Of a stretch of 64,000 nucleotides of DNA, positions 19,599 through 31,194 are shown piece by piece (position 1 is the first letter of the stretch; every line of letters begins with the position of its first letter). The stretch comes from Patiria pectinifera. Lineage: Eukaryota; Echinodermata; Asteroidea; Valvatida; Asterinidae. A program made the position numbers and the translations under genes. The notes under the pieces are model-generated. The model did not search any database, was not told the DNA's origin, and was given only the letters and a program-made list of their open reading frames with translations. Location: contig CM057147.1 of NCBI GenBank assembly GCA_029964075.1, forward strand, positions 22,651,513 to 22,715,512, read 5' to 3'.

Positions 19599-20098
19599 NN
19601 NNNNNNNNNNNNNNNNNNNNNNNNNNNNNNNNNNNNNNNNNNNNNNNNNNNNNNNNNNNNNNNNNNNNNNNNNNNNNNNNNNNNNNNNNNNNNNNNNNNN
19701 NNNNNNNNNNNNNNNNNNNNNNNNNNNNNNNNNNNNNNNNNNNNNNNNNNNNNNNNNNNNNNNNNNNNNNNNNNNNNNNNNNNNNNNNNNNNNNNNNNNN
19801 NNNNNNNNNNNNNNNNNNNNNNNNNNNNNNNNNNNNNNNNNNNNNNNNNNNNNNNNNNNNNNNNNNNNNNNNNNNNNNNNNNNNNNNNNNNNNNNNNNNN
19901 NNNNNNNNNNNNNNNNNNNNNNNNNNNNNNNNNNNNNNNNNNNNNNNNNNNNNNNNNNNNNNNNNNNNNNNNNNNNNNNNNNNNNNNNNNNNNNNNNNNN
20001 NNNNNNNNNNNNNNNNNNNNNNNNNNNNNNNNNNNNNNNNNNNNNNNNNNNNNNNNNNNNNNNNNNNNNNNNNNNNNNNNNNNNNNNNNNNNNNNNNN
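19599..20098. other. Assembly gap of exactly 500 N
   Basis: A run of 500 N. The round number suggests a placeholder of unknown true size. The Polinton enters it from the left and no Polinton sequence is recognised to its right. Confidence 0.98.
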
Positions 20099-20639
20099 AA
20101 GATGTCTTTTTTATTGTTTTGGTTTGGTGTTTTTTTATGAAATGTTGATAGAAGAAATGAAAAGAGAGGCGTTAAAATAGGGCCTCGATCAAGTGTTGAA
20201 ATACAGAAACAAAATTTGAGTCTCGATCTTCCAGAAGGCATGAGATTTTGGTCTGAAATCAGACTTTTTGAATCTGAAAGAGGACACGCAGGTCAAAGAA
20301 ATGCAACTTTCAGTTTTTCTTAAAATTGACAATATCAATTTCTGTCTACGCGGTGTACACTCACCATAACCCTGCCAAACTTATAACCTGTTTCCTGGTA
20401 ATGAACGATATCCTGTGGTTAGAAAATGTCTTGACATTAGCTTCCTGACGGTACTTGCCATGATAATAAAATCACCTGTGTCTTACTCAGGGTTTTGGCG
20501 CAGGAAATTTCAAGTCCTTGTTTGCGGCCATTGAGCAGGACCAGCTCAGAGAGGAATCTTCACTAGCCGGGTCACTCCTCCGCAGGCTGTGCGAAGAAGG
20601 GCGAAAAAAAGGCAGAATTGTAACTGTCATGACAAAGCC

Positions 20640-20960
20640 ACTACAAGTCATCACAAGTCATCACAAGTTGTCAAGTCACGGCAAGTCATCACAAGTCATC
20701 GCACGTCATCGCAAGTCATCACAAGTCATCACAAGTAAGCATAAGTCATCACAAGTCATCAAGTCACCATGGGGGTCGGCCATGGGCAGTCGCATAAGTC
20801 GCCAAGTCATCGCAAGTCATCATAAGTCATAAGTCGCCACAAGTAAGCAGTCATCACAAGTCGTAGAATAAGTCGTCACAAGTCGCTACAAGTCGCCATT
20901 AGTCATCATAAGTCACTATAAGTCGCCAGGCAAGCATAGTAAGATAAAGTCATCACAAGT
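20640..20960 (+). repeat. Minisatellite of CAAGTCATCA units
   Basis: Roughly 10-bp units (CAAGTCATCA and variants such as CAAGTCGTCA and TAAGTCGCCA) repeat irregularly over about 320 bp, interrupted near 20766-20800 by CCATGGGGGTCGGCCATGG-like sequence. Confidence 0.8.
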
Positions 20961-21084
20961 CATCACAACTTCATGTCATCCATAGAGTCATGCAGCTCAA
21001 ATCAAGTCAGAAGCTATTCCAATGAGCAGCTAATTAAGACAAACTTTGTTATTGTTCATCCCTTGTTACTTGTGATCTTGTTTG

Positions 21085-21290
21085 CGAATAGACTTGTGAT
21101 TGTCTTGAGATTGACTTGTGATTGACTAGTGATTTGACTTATGATTGACTGTAGGATTTGACTTGTGATTTGACTTAGATTGACTTTGATTGACTTGTGA
21201 TTGACTTTGTGATTGGACTTCTAGGATTTGAACTAAAGATTTGACTTGTGATTGACTGGTGATGAGCTTGTGATGGACTTGTGCATTGGC
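21085..21290 (+). repeat. Minisatellite of GACTTGTGATT units
   Basis: Irregular 10-13 bp units close to GACTTGTGATT repeat here. They resemble the complement of the preceding CAAGTCATCA array, so the two arrays form a loose inverted pair separated by about 125 bp. Confidence 0.7.
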
Positions 21291-22300
21291 TCATTACAAC
21301 TCAATACGAAAAAGATCAATGCTATAAAACCTGTCTGTTATCTCCATGATTGTATACACATGTGAAGGTGACATTTCTTAGGTAATTCCCTTCTCAATCC
21401 CCTCGTCCACCCATCAACCTCAACTTCCCCGCATCGTCGCCTTTTCAAGTAGTATTTTTCTAAAGATATTGGAAAATAATTAAAGAGCTTCAAACATTTT
21501 CCACAGAAAATAATCTTAATCACGAAAGTGCATTGTGTACACTTTCAGATAAGTCTGCTAGGCTTGGAGTGTTGGGTTTCTCTGTAGCCTGCAAATATTA
21601 AAAGAAAAGCCCTTGAAATAGATTAAGAAACCTGGACAAAATAAGAGAACTGCCCAGCAAGTTTTAATGTTCATGATAACATCAAGGTGTCCTGTTTTCC
21701 ATTTCCAAATATTCTTGTATGTGGTATACTTTGGAGGAAAATACTGTTTCATACTTTTCAGTCGCAGTTGTCTCTATATTTTTCTTTTAAGATTAATAGC
21801 TCTTGTTTTTTTTTTCTTCTGATATAACTCTTCATCTATTTTTGTTTTCACATATTGTACTTCTCTGCAGCCCATGTTTCATCTAAAAAAAATAATAAAG
21901 GAGCTGAAACTATCCATAGGATGGAATTTGTGTCGGGTTGTTGTAAATTCAAAATTGGGTTTTGTCCTTCAATCCGACTTTTTTTTGTTGTTGCAAATGC
22001 TGTATACTTCTTCTCTTCTTGCAATTGGGTGCTAACTTCACAACTAAAGACTACAGCACTTTTTGGTGGGATGTGATGCAAGAGACGGCTTTATTTTTAG
22101 TTAGAGCCCCTTTAAGTGTATCGATTAGTTGGTGCCTGGATGACAGATTTGTGGCAAGACATTCTAACTCAGCAAGTGCGAGGAATAGATGGACATCCTG
22201 TGGTAGTTACTTATTGTTGTGTTGTTCTTGAGTTCTAGTGAGAAAACAATACCTCAAAGTAACTTGGCACTTGGCACTGAACCCAAAACCACCTGCTTAC

Positions 22301-22349
22301 TAGTGCAGATGTCTTACCACCTCGACCGCCAAGGGTGGGGTTCGAATCT
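22301..22349 (+). repeat. Possible tRNA-derived SINE head (A and B boxes)
   Basis: TAGTGCAGATG at 22301-22311 fits the pol III A box TRGYNNARNNG, and GGTTCGAATCT at 22339-22349 fits the B box GGTTCGANNCC except for its last base. The spacing is tRNA-like. No intact cloverleaf was drawn, so a SINE is more likely than a tRNA gene. Confidence 0.4.
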
Positions 22350-23120
22350 AATGTAGCAGGAGTGTACCGCGCACCAACCATATTCAGGATTTTTTTTTTT
22401 CTTTTCACTAGCACACTAACAGCAATTAAGTATAAAGTGTTTGTAAATACTGGTGAAGGGCAAAACCAAATATTGAAGCTGAATCTGTTTAATGATATAT
22501 TGCCAAGAATGCCCATCTTAAACACACTTTTTTTTAATTCTACCATAAAAAACTCACAAAGACATTATCTGAGATTAAGCTCAACCAAAGTCGTTTAATT
22601 GTATAACAATATCTGATATAAAACTAGAAATTTAAACAGGGTGAGGGCTATCTGTAAAATCTAGTGCAATCTAAGTTGGTTCAACAGTGTACACGCATAC
22701 GCCATGATGTGTGTATCATACAAAGACGTATGTTTCAAATTATGAGAAGAGAACGAGTGTTTGGACACAAGCATGAACTCAGTAGTACAATGATTGTGGA
22801 GAAGTTTCTGCTCCAGTTACATGTAGGTGCAGGCTGATTTCTAAAATGAGACGTTGTGCTTTATCAGGAGCAGGTGCCATCCCATTTCTCATGGCAAAAA
22901 GGCAATAAAAATATAAAGTATTTTAATGAGTTGAAAGTAAACTTAGAAACTGTTGAAGGGGACCTAAAAACGTGTCAACAAATGTATAAATACAAAATGT
23001 GCTTAATCCACCAATTTCCTCCCCCATTTTATTAGATAACAAAAGAAAATCAATGCGAGCTGCAAATAATATTTCACAATTATGTAGATTGATTTAAGTC
23101 ATAGCTGCTCAGGTTACACA

Positions 23121-23637
23121 GGGCGAGTCAGAAGGGTATTCAAATGGCAAGACCATTTTCTGCAGTTCTGCATGTAGCACTTTTCAAAGTCTCAGGATAT
23201 GAAAGCCCAATTCATGTTTCTTTGTAAGTACAAGAATCATTCAAATCACTCATGTACTTTCAAGTTACGTAATTTAAACAGGGGTGTGAGTGAGCTCTAA
23301 AAAAAATGAAAATAGCTGAACTCATGAAGTAACGGTAAGAGCACGGTCTATACAGCTCAAGGCCCTGAAAATTACAAACAATTCACACACATCCCTATGT
23401 GAAATAAGCTGCTTTTTGCTCCAAGAACGCTTGCCTTTTTTGTGATCTGTGGACAGAACTTAAAATGGTGGTTGTGTTTTACAATCCGTAACTTGAAAAG
23501 TACATGAGTGATTTGATTGAGTCTTGTACTAAAGAAAGCTTATTAATTGGGCTTTCCCATCCTAGATTTTGATAGTGCTACATGCAGAACTTCATTAAAA
23601 ATTGGTCCTGCCATTTGGCTTCTCTTTTGACTCGCCC
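23121..23637. repeat. Inverted-repeat element with about 150-bp arms
   Basis: GGGCGAGTCA at 23121 pairs with TGACTCGCCC at 23628-23637. The arms match imperfectly over about 150 bp: TGCAGTTCTGCATGTAGCAC against GTGCTACATGCAGAACT, and CACTCATGTACTTTCAAGTTACG against CGTAACTTGAAAAGTACATGAGTG. Loop about 215 bp, non-coding. Confidence 0.65.
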
Positions 23638-24082
23638 GTATACAAAAGGAAATGTTTTTCTTCCGGTAATGGTTGATATAGAAATATTTTTTTTAAATCA
23701 GGAAAAATAATATTTACATATCAAAACTATTCTATCTAAAACAACTATTCTATATAAAATATATCTTCTGGTAATAATCAAGGAATTTCTAGACTTACAG
23801 CATCAACAAAAAATTGAAAAGTTCATGAAACTATCTTTACAGTTTTGCCATTTTATTTGCCATTGATTTTCCTTTTATTAAGCCTGCTGTGCATTTTGCT
23901 GTGTTTATGTCCTGAAATAATGGAAATGTATCGTTTATCTACATTTACTTAGAATCATATCAACTGTAATAATAGAAAAGTCATCCTCTTGATGATTTAA
24001 GGGTTTTCTTTCTTTTTCTTTTTTAATTTATTTATTTGTGTGTTTTATCTCAGTATGAACAGATGTCATACCAACTGTTTAG

Positions 24083-24614
24083 CGGGAATATACACTATTG
24101 GCTTTTGCTGAAATTTTTAGAAATGAACTATTTGGTGGGGTTAGTTTAATAGATCAAACATTGTTACACTGACATGTTTGAAGTTTTGTGTTCAAAAATG
24201 CTGGAAAACCAAGAAAAACAAACTGTTCAAGTAGTCTGGTTCCCTGACTACACTAAATATAAAATGGATCAATTCTACAGATGCCGGAAAATTGTAAGGT
24301 AAGTGGGTACCAGCCTAGCTGGCCTACACCCGCTCATGAACGTAACCACAGCAAACAAAATTTGGACTGAATAAATGGTAAATTTGGAACAGCAGTTGAA
24401 AAATAGTTAGTTGCCTAACGGTCGGCCGACCACCGCTGGAAATTTTTACAAAAAATACCATTTTCTTGAAAATGACTTCACACCTGGTGCCATAATTCCA
24501 CAGTATGCTTTAGACTGTCATTTACCAACATCCTTTAAGGTATTTCGTAAAAACTTGGTAGTTTTATTTTCTCGGATGTTTGCAAATGTTGTACATGTAT
24601 ATTCCCTTTAACTT
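24083..24614 (+). repeat. TTAA-bounded MITE family, copy B
   Basis: This has the same organisation as 5264-5783: it starts GGGAATATACAC, contains GGTCGGCCGACC and GAAAATGACTTCA, and ends ATTCCCTTTAA. Orientation matches copy A. Confidence 0.65.
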
Positions 24615-26168
24615 GGGCTTATTTCATTGATGGAGATCAATCTGCTATATATGAATGGAAACTGATTAACAATTTAGTCAGACCTTATTCATGAGGACGC
24701 CTATTTTGGATCATGTTCCTGAATCTATTTTACAATTGAATACTGTAGAATGGAATAGTGCCTGACTATGATCGAAGGGGCTATACAAGCCTCACTTTCT
24801 CAGTTTTTTCTTTAAATGTGGCTGCCAAAACATTAGGTATGGGTTAATCACTAATTTTAAATTATTCATCTGAGCAGACTGGTAGTAAATTGTAATGAAA
24901 TTGTATTCGTTGCTTTCATTTGGAAATGTACTAAGTTCCAAAAATGAAGAATTTACCTTGCTTTCAATTTTAAAAATGGCAACCCGTGAATAAAGTTTAT
25001 AATGCAGTTTCGTTCAAACTGTCTATCATATACATTGTATACATGTGGTATTTGGTTTAGTTAGAAACAGGGTCCTTAAAAAAGGAAATACAGCAATATC
25101 CCTACACTTTTAAGGGCAAAATTTATTGAAAAACAAGGGATAAACATGTAGGTCTAGGTTAACTTTTTGGTTTTTGCCTGCTAACATGTGCACTCTCTCC
25201 CAGGAGCCAGGTGGGTATAAGGGCAACAATTATGATGCCATAGGAAAGCACACATGTAAACATAGAATGTCTGAACTCTGAATATTATTTTTTTCGCCTG
25301 TAGGCCTAAATGTTCAAGGTGTTGTGACTACCAGTCACATTTAGATAGGTTCTTCCACACAAGGTGCTGGTACCCCTTCCGTATTCATCATTAGCATGTG
25401 TACTATAATGGTTGAGATGCTGGTATGTTTTTTCCTCCAGACTTCCATGTAGTAATCAGTACAAGAAAGGAACAAGAAATAATGTTATTCTAGATGCAAG
25501 CCAGTTTGAACAGAGACAAAATCTTACATGTAATTATTCATCCAAAAACCGGAGTGGCTTTAATATCATCAACAAGTTATATTAAATTTGTAGTTCAATC
25601 TTGGCGAACCTTCCGATTATTCATAAGGAAGGTTTTTTAAAATTTCATTTTAGTTGATCAAATTAGCCTGTATATTGTATTTCGCAAGCAGTGTATTTAA
25701 CAGCACGTAATAATTTTTGAAGAGTTTTAGCACGCAGTACTCTACGAGAAATGCATTTCAGCGAACAAATAAATACATTTACACGAGTGAAAAATTCAAT
25801 GAAGATGCAGCTGCGGCATTTATTAGTCACCGTCAGTCGCTAGAGGTCGCTCTACGCTCTTCATAATGTAGCCTTTGCGCAGTGTCTCGAGCTTTTTCCC
25901 GCCCTTTTGTCACTGATACTAGAGACGAACGTGGTAAGAAGAATTTTCACAATGCCACACACGTCACCCGACAGTTTGTTGACCGAAGGTCAAGTTTGCA
26001 GACTTGGTGGTAACGGGCTACATCGACAATGGATTGGATGAGTAATCGTTCCAGACAATGGCAACTACGCGAGCATGCAGATCCACAATTACGGTAGGTA
26101 TTTGATTGGGAAAATCGGGTCGTGTCCTGACACATTTTGTGAAGGCCATGTGTAGGTTGTGTCTTTTT

Positions 26169-27224
26169 TCATTGACTACCGGAATCGCTTGAATTCTGCT
26201 TGTCCAAATGCGTCCGACAGTGGATTTTAAAACTCGTTGGGTGTCGGTATTCTTTACCGCACATCTTGCATTTCAGGGGCTTTCTGTCGGAATGAACGAG
26301 CGAGTGTGTCTTGAGGTAGCTGCTGTAGGCAAACCTCGCCCCGCACTGCAGGCATTGGTACGGCCGCTCCCCCGTGTGCACTCGCAGGTGACTGCGGAGA
26401 TTCTGCGCGCACGTGAACTTCTTCTTGCAGTGGCGGCATTTGTAGGGCGCCTCGCCCGTGTGTATGCGCCTGTGGCTGGTCAGGTTGGAGCTCTGAGAGA
26501 ACGCCGCGTCGCACTCGCTACATTTGAAGGGTTTCTCCCCAGTGTGGATGCGCATGTGCTGCTTGTGCGATTAGTTGAACCTGAACCCCTTCCCGCATTC
26601 TTGACAGTAGTGACGGTGGCCATCTTTGACACCCTCGATCTGCTGTTTACCGCCTCTCACTTTCCCGCGCTTTTTACTCGGCGTTGAGGACGTGTGCATT
26701 TTGTCCACGTGCATTTGCAGCCCGCCCTCTCTTTTGAATTTCATCTGGCAGACCTTGCACTTGAACGGCCTGTCGCGCTGGTGGCTTTTCTCGTGCGTTT
26801 TGCAAGGCCCCTTCTGGTTGAACTCGCGGTCGCATAAGTTGCACTTGTACGTAACGGGCGCCCTTGCGTGGTGGCTCATGTGAAGTTTAAACCCCTTCAA
26901 GTATTTGAACTGCTTGTTGCAGGGCTCGCATTTGTAGGGGTTGTGGCCCGTGTGAACGCGGAGATGTGTTTTGAGATTACTTGCTTCCGCGAAGCGTTTG
27001 TCGCAGTGACTACAAGCGTAGGGCTTTTCTCCCGTGTGAACGCGCACGTGTTTCTCCAGATTAGCGCTACTGGTGAAAGTCTTCTCGCACTTTTCGCACG
27101 TAAATCTGTCAGACTTTATGCTGCCGTTTACCATCGATAAACGATCAATTGTTTTGGAAGCCCTCTTCTGTTTTGTCCCTTTAGCTTCCTGTGAGCGCAA
27201 TTTCCATTGACGATGTGACATCAT
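26169..27224 (-). pseudogene. C2H2 zinc-finger array, interrupted by an in-frame TAA
   Basis: Read on the minus strand, ten C2H2 fingers follow each other with TGEKP-type linkers (HTGEKPY, HTGHNPY, HTGERPY). This is the layout of a nuclear DNA-binding transcription factor. Five fingers precede a TAA at 26571-26573. The TAA occupies one position inside finger 6, after CGKGFRFN and before [14 protein letters not shown], with the C-x12-H spacing otherwise exact. Four more fingers follow in the same frame to a stop at 26169. The stop is therefore a substitution, not a frameshift. Either this is a decaying gene, a null allele or a sequence error. The upstream half of the gene is in another frame (27181-27975). 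Confidence 0.8.
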
Positions 27225-27975
27225 TGAAATTTAGCCGCCGGTTTTCTGACGTCGCCGGCGGGGCCGACCGCGGCCGCGGGTCTTCTCGGGCAGCTTTTAA
27301 CTTTCCACTCGCTCTCTTTTCGGCGTCCTTTTCGCTGATGTGATTATTGGTAAAGACTGTCACCTGCTCTTCTTCAGATAGTGTCGAAAACTCTGCATCT
27401 TTATGTCCATTGACTATTTCTTCACAAGGATTCTTTGTGGAAACCTCTTCTGTTTCCCCTTTCTCCATCTTAGGTGCAAATTCTTTCTTGATATGCCCAT
27501 TGCGTGAAGGAAAGTCCTCTCCACGGTGCTTAACCAGCGACTTTGTGCCTGTCTCATCACGGGGCGGAAGTCTGAACTTGAGATACCGCAACTGGTGGCT
27601 GAGTTTGTGTGATGCGTAGCGCCTGAACGTCCTGAACCTCCAGCCACACAGGCGGCAGAAGAAAACCCGACGGTGGAATCCTCTACGGCTGTTTGCGGCA
27701 GGATCTTCCTTGCGATTGACACACTTCAATTGCCACTTGAGCACTTCAGAAGACGAGAGTTTCAGAATAGGCAAACGGTCGTCGAATTGAACATCTGGGT
27801 TTTCTACTTGGCTCCGCCAATCACTGCGTCGGGCTACTAAAGGTGTTTCCACGTGCTGGCGTTTGCATACGATGCATGTTTTGCTGATATTAAGATCTGA
27901 AAAGGAAGAACAAACACAACACTCGTACACTTTGTCGAGGACAAATAATCGGTAACAATCTGCATGTTTCTCCAT
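27181..27975 (-). CDS. N-terminal half of the zinc-finger protein
   Basis: This minus-strand frame of 264 codons starts at ATG 27975 (context CACCTGCATGG). An N-terminal cysteine cluster (YECCVC, then TCIVCKRQH) could be a zinc-associated module. One C2H2 finger follows ([19 protein letters not shown], about 125-150), then an acidic, low-complexity linker. It ends at 27181, overlapping the finger-array frame by about 44 bases in a different frame, with a TAA in the array frame just upstream of its first Met. One indel near 27185-27235 would join them. A pyrimidine-rich CAG at about 27894 could instead be a splice acceptor, which would shorten the exon. Low similarity elsewhere prevents naming the gene. 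Confidence 0.6.
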   Translation of the reverse strand: MEKHADCYRLFVLDKVYECCVCSSFSDLNISKTCIVCKRQHVETPLVARRSDWRSQVENPDVQFDDRLPILKLSSSEVLKWQLKCVNRKEDPAANSRRGFHRRVFFCRLCGWRFRTFRRYASHKLSHQLRYLKFRLPPRDETGTKSLVKHRGEDFPSRNGHIKKEFAPKMEKGETEEVSTKNPCEEIVNGHKDAEFSTLSEEEQVTVFTNNHISEKDAEKRASGKLKAAREDPRPRSAPPATSENRRLNFNDVTSSMEIALTGS

Positions 27976-28184
27976 GCAGGTGAAAAAAAGACGAGCATGG
28001 AAACTCTGTATAAATTATACGATACTGCCTTATAAATATAAATATTCTGCATAAAGCATAACGTCCAAAGTTTTAATAGGGCAAACCAAGTATTTCCGTC
28101 TAGTGTGAAAATCAACACCTTTCTTATCTGTTTTTATTTACATCGTTGTAATGTAAAAAAATGTGTACTGTTTATTTTCTCTTT

Positions 28185-28412
28185 CTATATCCATGATGGT
28201 TCACACTCTGTACGATTCGGCTCCGGAACCAACGCCTTGTCTTGACCTATGACCGTGGTGGTGAGGTAAAAGATGTTCCGGCTGCATTGGTAGGGTGCCA
28301 TGCGGACTGCTGACCACGACGCATAGGTAGAGGTCACGTGACGTAGCCAGTCGGTCCTGGAGCCGTCGCAAAAGCTGTGCAGGTGGCAACACTTGCCGCC
28401 GCAATGTATCTG
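28185..28412 (-). CDS. Possible terminal exon of a Cys-rich, probably secreted protein
   Basis: The minus-strand frame follows an acceptor-like AATAACACAG (28413) and ends at a TAG. It encodes IHCGGKCCHLHSFCDGS and later RMAPYQCSRNIFYL and PNRTECEPSWI. The cysteines (C, CC, C, C, C) and an NRT glycosylation site suggest an extracellular domain. A second minus-strand block near 29152-29320 (MGPHCLYVPWRQKQGPGGG, then DRCTEKTNPCRPFAKYLGG up to a GTAAAC donor) could be the preceding exon, but it contains an in-frame TAG. I do not recognise the family. Confidence 0.3.
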   Translation of the reverse strand, partial: QIHCGGKCCHLHSFCDGSRTDWLRHVTSTYASWSAVRMAPYQCSRNIFYLTTTVIGQDKALVPEPNRTECEPSWI

Positions 28413-30939
28413 TGTTATTGGAAGGTCATTAATAACTCGAGCAGCCTTAAGAACATAATAATGGCAGATTGTTGACGGGAACCAGTCTGCCCGGCGGGAA
28501 CCAGTCTGTACCCTGCGAGAACTGAATTTTTTTCGGGTTGCAGATAATTCCCGAGTTTGAAAAATAAACATGGGTCTCATTGAAAGTGACTAGCATTTGT
28601 ATTGCTTCTAGAAAAATGACTGAAAAAATGAAACACGAAATAGCACGAGTTGTATATCTTGAAAGTAAAAAAAAAAAAAAATCAAAAAGTGAAGCAATTG
28701 CCAGAGATCTTACGTGTGGAAATTATAATACTTCAAATACACAGTCTTAAAGCAGGATCATGTATTTTGATGTTCAAGTTGTTCATTCAGTAACTCAATC
28801 AAAATCAAAAGTTAAAAACCTAACCTGTTGAACTTTCAGCTAGAAGTGGATATTACACTTTTGAGATGAGGAAACCTCGAAAATGCATCTTCGACGCAAA
28901 GCATGGAGTTTTCTTTTGACAGCACAAAGTCCTAACCGTCATGAGGAAATGATGATAATATCTCCTTTTTTTTTTACATGGTAGTAAACCAAACTTTAGC
29001 ACAACGATTTCACGAATGTTTGATTCTATTACTAAACATTGATGTTTATATTGCAGTTTTGATCTATTATGCCTTTAATTAAACAGCACAATACTGTATC
29101 CCAATACCAGGAAAGGAATGAAGAACAACTAATAAGTCATGCAAAATAATGTTTACCTCCCAAGTATTTAGCAAACGGCCTGCATGGATTGGTCTTCTCG
29201 GTGCACCTGTCAGGAAAGTGATCTTCCTTCTATAAATTCGAATCAGCACAGTTCGATGGGATGTACAGCCCACCTCCCGGGCCTTGCTTTTGCCTCCACG
29301 GCACGTACAAACAGTGCGGTCCCATGACTATGTCCTCTTCCCGAATGTTCTTATTTGGGGCAAATTGCTAATATCATCTTTGTTTCGACGTACTTCGAAA
29401 GGCATTGATGGTAGGGTTTCCCCGCGTCGGGCCTGTGTCGTTTCAGATCTGTTTTGTTTTCCTCGCGGTTGTTATGTTGTTGTAGTTTGTGAGCACTGAT
29501 CTGGTCAAATTGCACAAAGAGTAATTTATAGTTGTATGATTAGTGAGATAAATCTTGCCGAATTTTTGTTCTGAAAAAGGAAATTAGATAGATGAAACTA
29601 CAGTTCCTTGCAAGAACCTAACGAGGAGAAAAACTGTATCCGTGGCATCAGTTAACATATCGCAGAATAGAGTGACCGTTATAAATATTAGCTTTACAAA
29701 TTATTTTTAAAATTGATTCGAAAAAAAAGTCGCAGCTGGTTTTGAAAGAAATATTATCACATATTCCTGATCGTGTGTAATTTTTTCGGCTTGCGAAGAC
29801 GAAATGAGTTTGATACAAGAATCTGAAAATCGTGAATGAAATATTGCACTGATAATGCCACGAAAACTATACCAGCTCAATTCCAATATCAATACGATGG
29901 ATCATAATTATTCATGTCACCGCCCGGCCAATTAGGATGTCACACGTGGCTGACTGCGGCGGCATGCCTCTTCGTGTTTGTGGTGTACACACATTCTTCC
30001 GGTTGACCTTTTTGTTTTAAACATGGCACCCGGCGACACGATAGCGCCATTTCCTCTGCATGTGTACGTGTATTTCCTCCTATTGGTGTCTGAGTTTTGT
30101 TCGGCAAGTTTGCACTCACTTTCGGGCCAACCTCGAAAACTTTCAACCCGGCAAGTTTGTCCCTCGGCAATCAGAATACCAAAACCCAAGAAACACATTA
30201 GAAATTGAACATTTAGTGTCGTTTCACCTAAACTTCAAACAATTGTCCCATGCATGGAGGGTCCCAGACGAAGATTTGTCACCCATGACTGTGTTATAAC
30301 CAACAGGCAGTGCGTGCAGACGAAGAGTTTATAAACAATAATCACTGGACAGCGGTTTTATGAGGACAAAACTTTCCTCACCGTGTTTTTGCTTAGACGC
30401 CGCTCCTCAATCAGACTTGAATGTGCGGGCAACCTCAGCTAGAAGAAGATCCCTTGACCGACTTAGAACACCAAACTAACTTGGAAATCACGGCCTAACG
30501 TGGAACATTAACGATGATGATACATCGCAAGGATCGCGCCATGCACAGCGCATACAGCATGGATGAGGTCATGGCCTGCTGGGCAGCGCGGATGTTGTCG
30601 TTGCTGCGCCTGCGGACCAGTTAGGACGATCGCCGTTATCTTAAAAACCATTCTTTATGGCATATTATAATATATGCGCCTAATAAAGAGTTGTTTTCAC
30701 ACATTCGCTTTTAATTGTTTCTATATGACGGTGAGAGTTATCTCAAAATGTTTCATCTGCTTTACAATGTGGTCCAAAGTCGCAATTTTTCTGAGCGCGT
30801 GCGGTCCATGGTCTACGGCCCTTTAAGAAATAATCAGTCAGTGATCGTGCCCTTTAAGAAGTAACCATGCCAATGATCACGTATAGGTCAGAAATGTCAT
30901 CTAGACAGGAGAAGGGGACATCCATGAAGTCCAACAGGG

Positions 30940-31194
30940 GCCATCCCCTCCAAAATTACAGAAAAAAAAACAATTTAAAGTGACGTCGCAATAAAGGCAG
31001 GCAATGCGTACACCACCATCTTTTCCTCAAAAAGAATTGGTTAAAGTGGTCGAAATTGCCTCAGATCCTTTTCTAGAGCATCTAGATTCCAAAAGTTTAC
31101 CCCTCGCCGTAATTTTTGGACCCACTTTTGGGAACCAATTTTTCGCCCCCGCCCCAAAGAGAATTGTGTTCAGAACTACGTCCGCCCTTGGTGC
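30940..31194 (+). repeat. GGATCCGCCC-type dispersed element, diverged copy
   Basis: The interior GCAATAAAGGCAGGCAATG, ACCACCATCTTTTCCTC and GGTTAAAGTGGTC matches 57203-57514 and 62964-63252 in the same orientation. The right end TCCGCCCTTGG is kept; the left end is decayed, so that limit is approximate. Confidence 0.6.

Larger units (their letters stand above)
20099..26168. other. Region without supported genes; repeats and one weak exon candidate
   Basis: The main content is minisatellites at 20640-20960 and 21085-21290, a tRNA-like SINE head at 22301-22349, an inverted-repeat element at 23121-23637 and MITE copy B at 24083-24614. At 20488-20640 an open, non-repetitive frame (FKSLFAAIEQDQLREESS, LLRRLCEEGRKKGRI) follows a TTACTCAG acceptor-like site and could be an exon, but no donor is evident and the family is not recognised. 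Elsewhere the sequence is AT-rich and closed. Confidence 0.5.

Noticed and set aside
19555..20241. ORFs of about 200 codons on both strands
   Set aside because: They consist almost entirely of the 500-N gap.
20518..20832. 104-codon ORF
   Set aside because: The second half is the CAAGTCATCA minisatellite. The first half may be an exon but lacks a donor, so it is only noted in the regional entry.
22301..22349. Functional tRNA gene
   Set aside because: A and B boxes fit but no acceptor stem or clean cloverleaf was found, so a SINE fragment is preferred.
29978..30208. Plus-strand ORF with a hydrophobic segment resembling a signal peptide
   Set aside because: The minus strand of the same interval is open too and has a GTGAGT donor-like site; neither strand could be supported.
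30516..30629. GC-rich patch open on both strands
   Set aside because: Too short, no splice signals I trust, no recognisable product on either strand.
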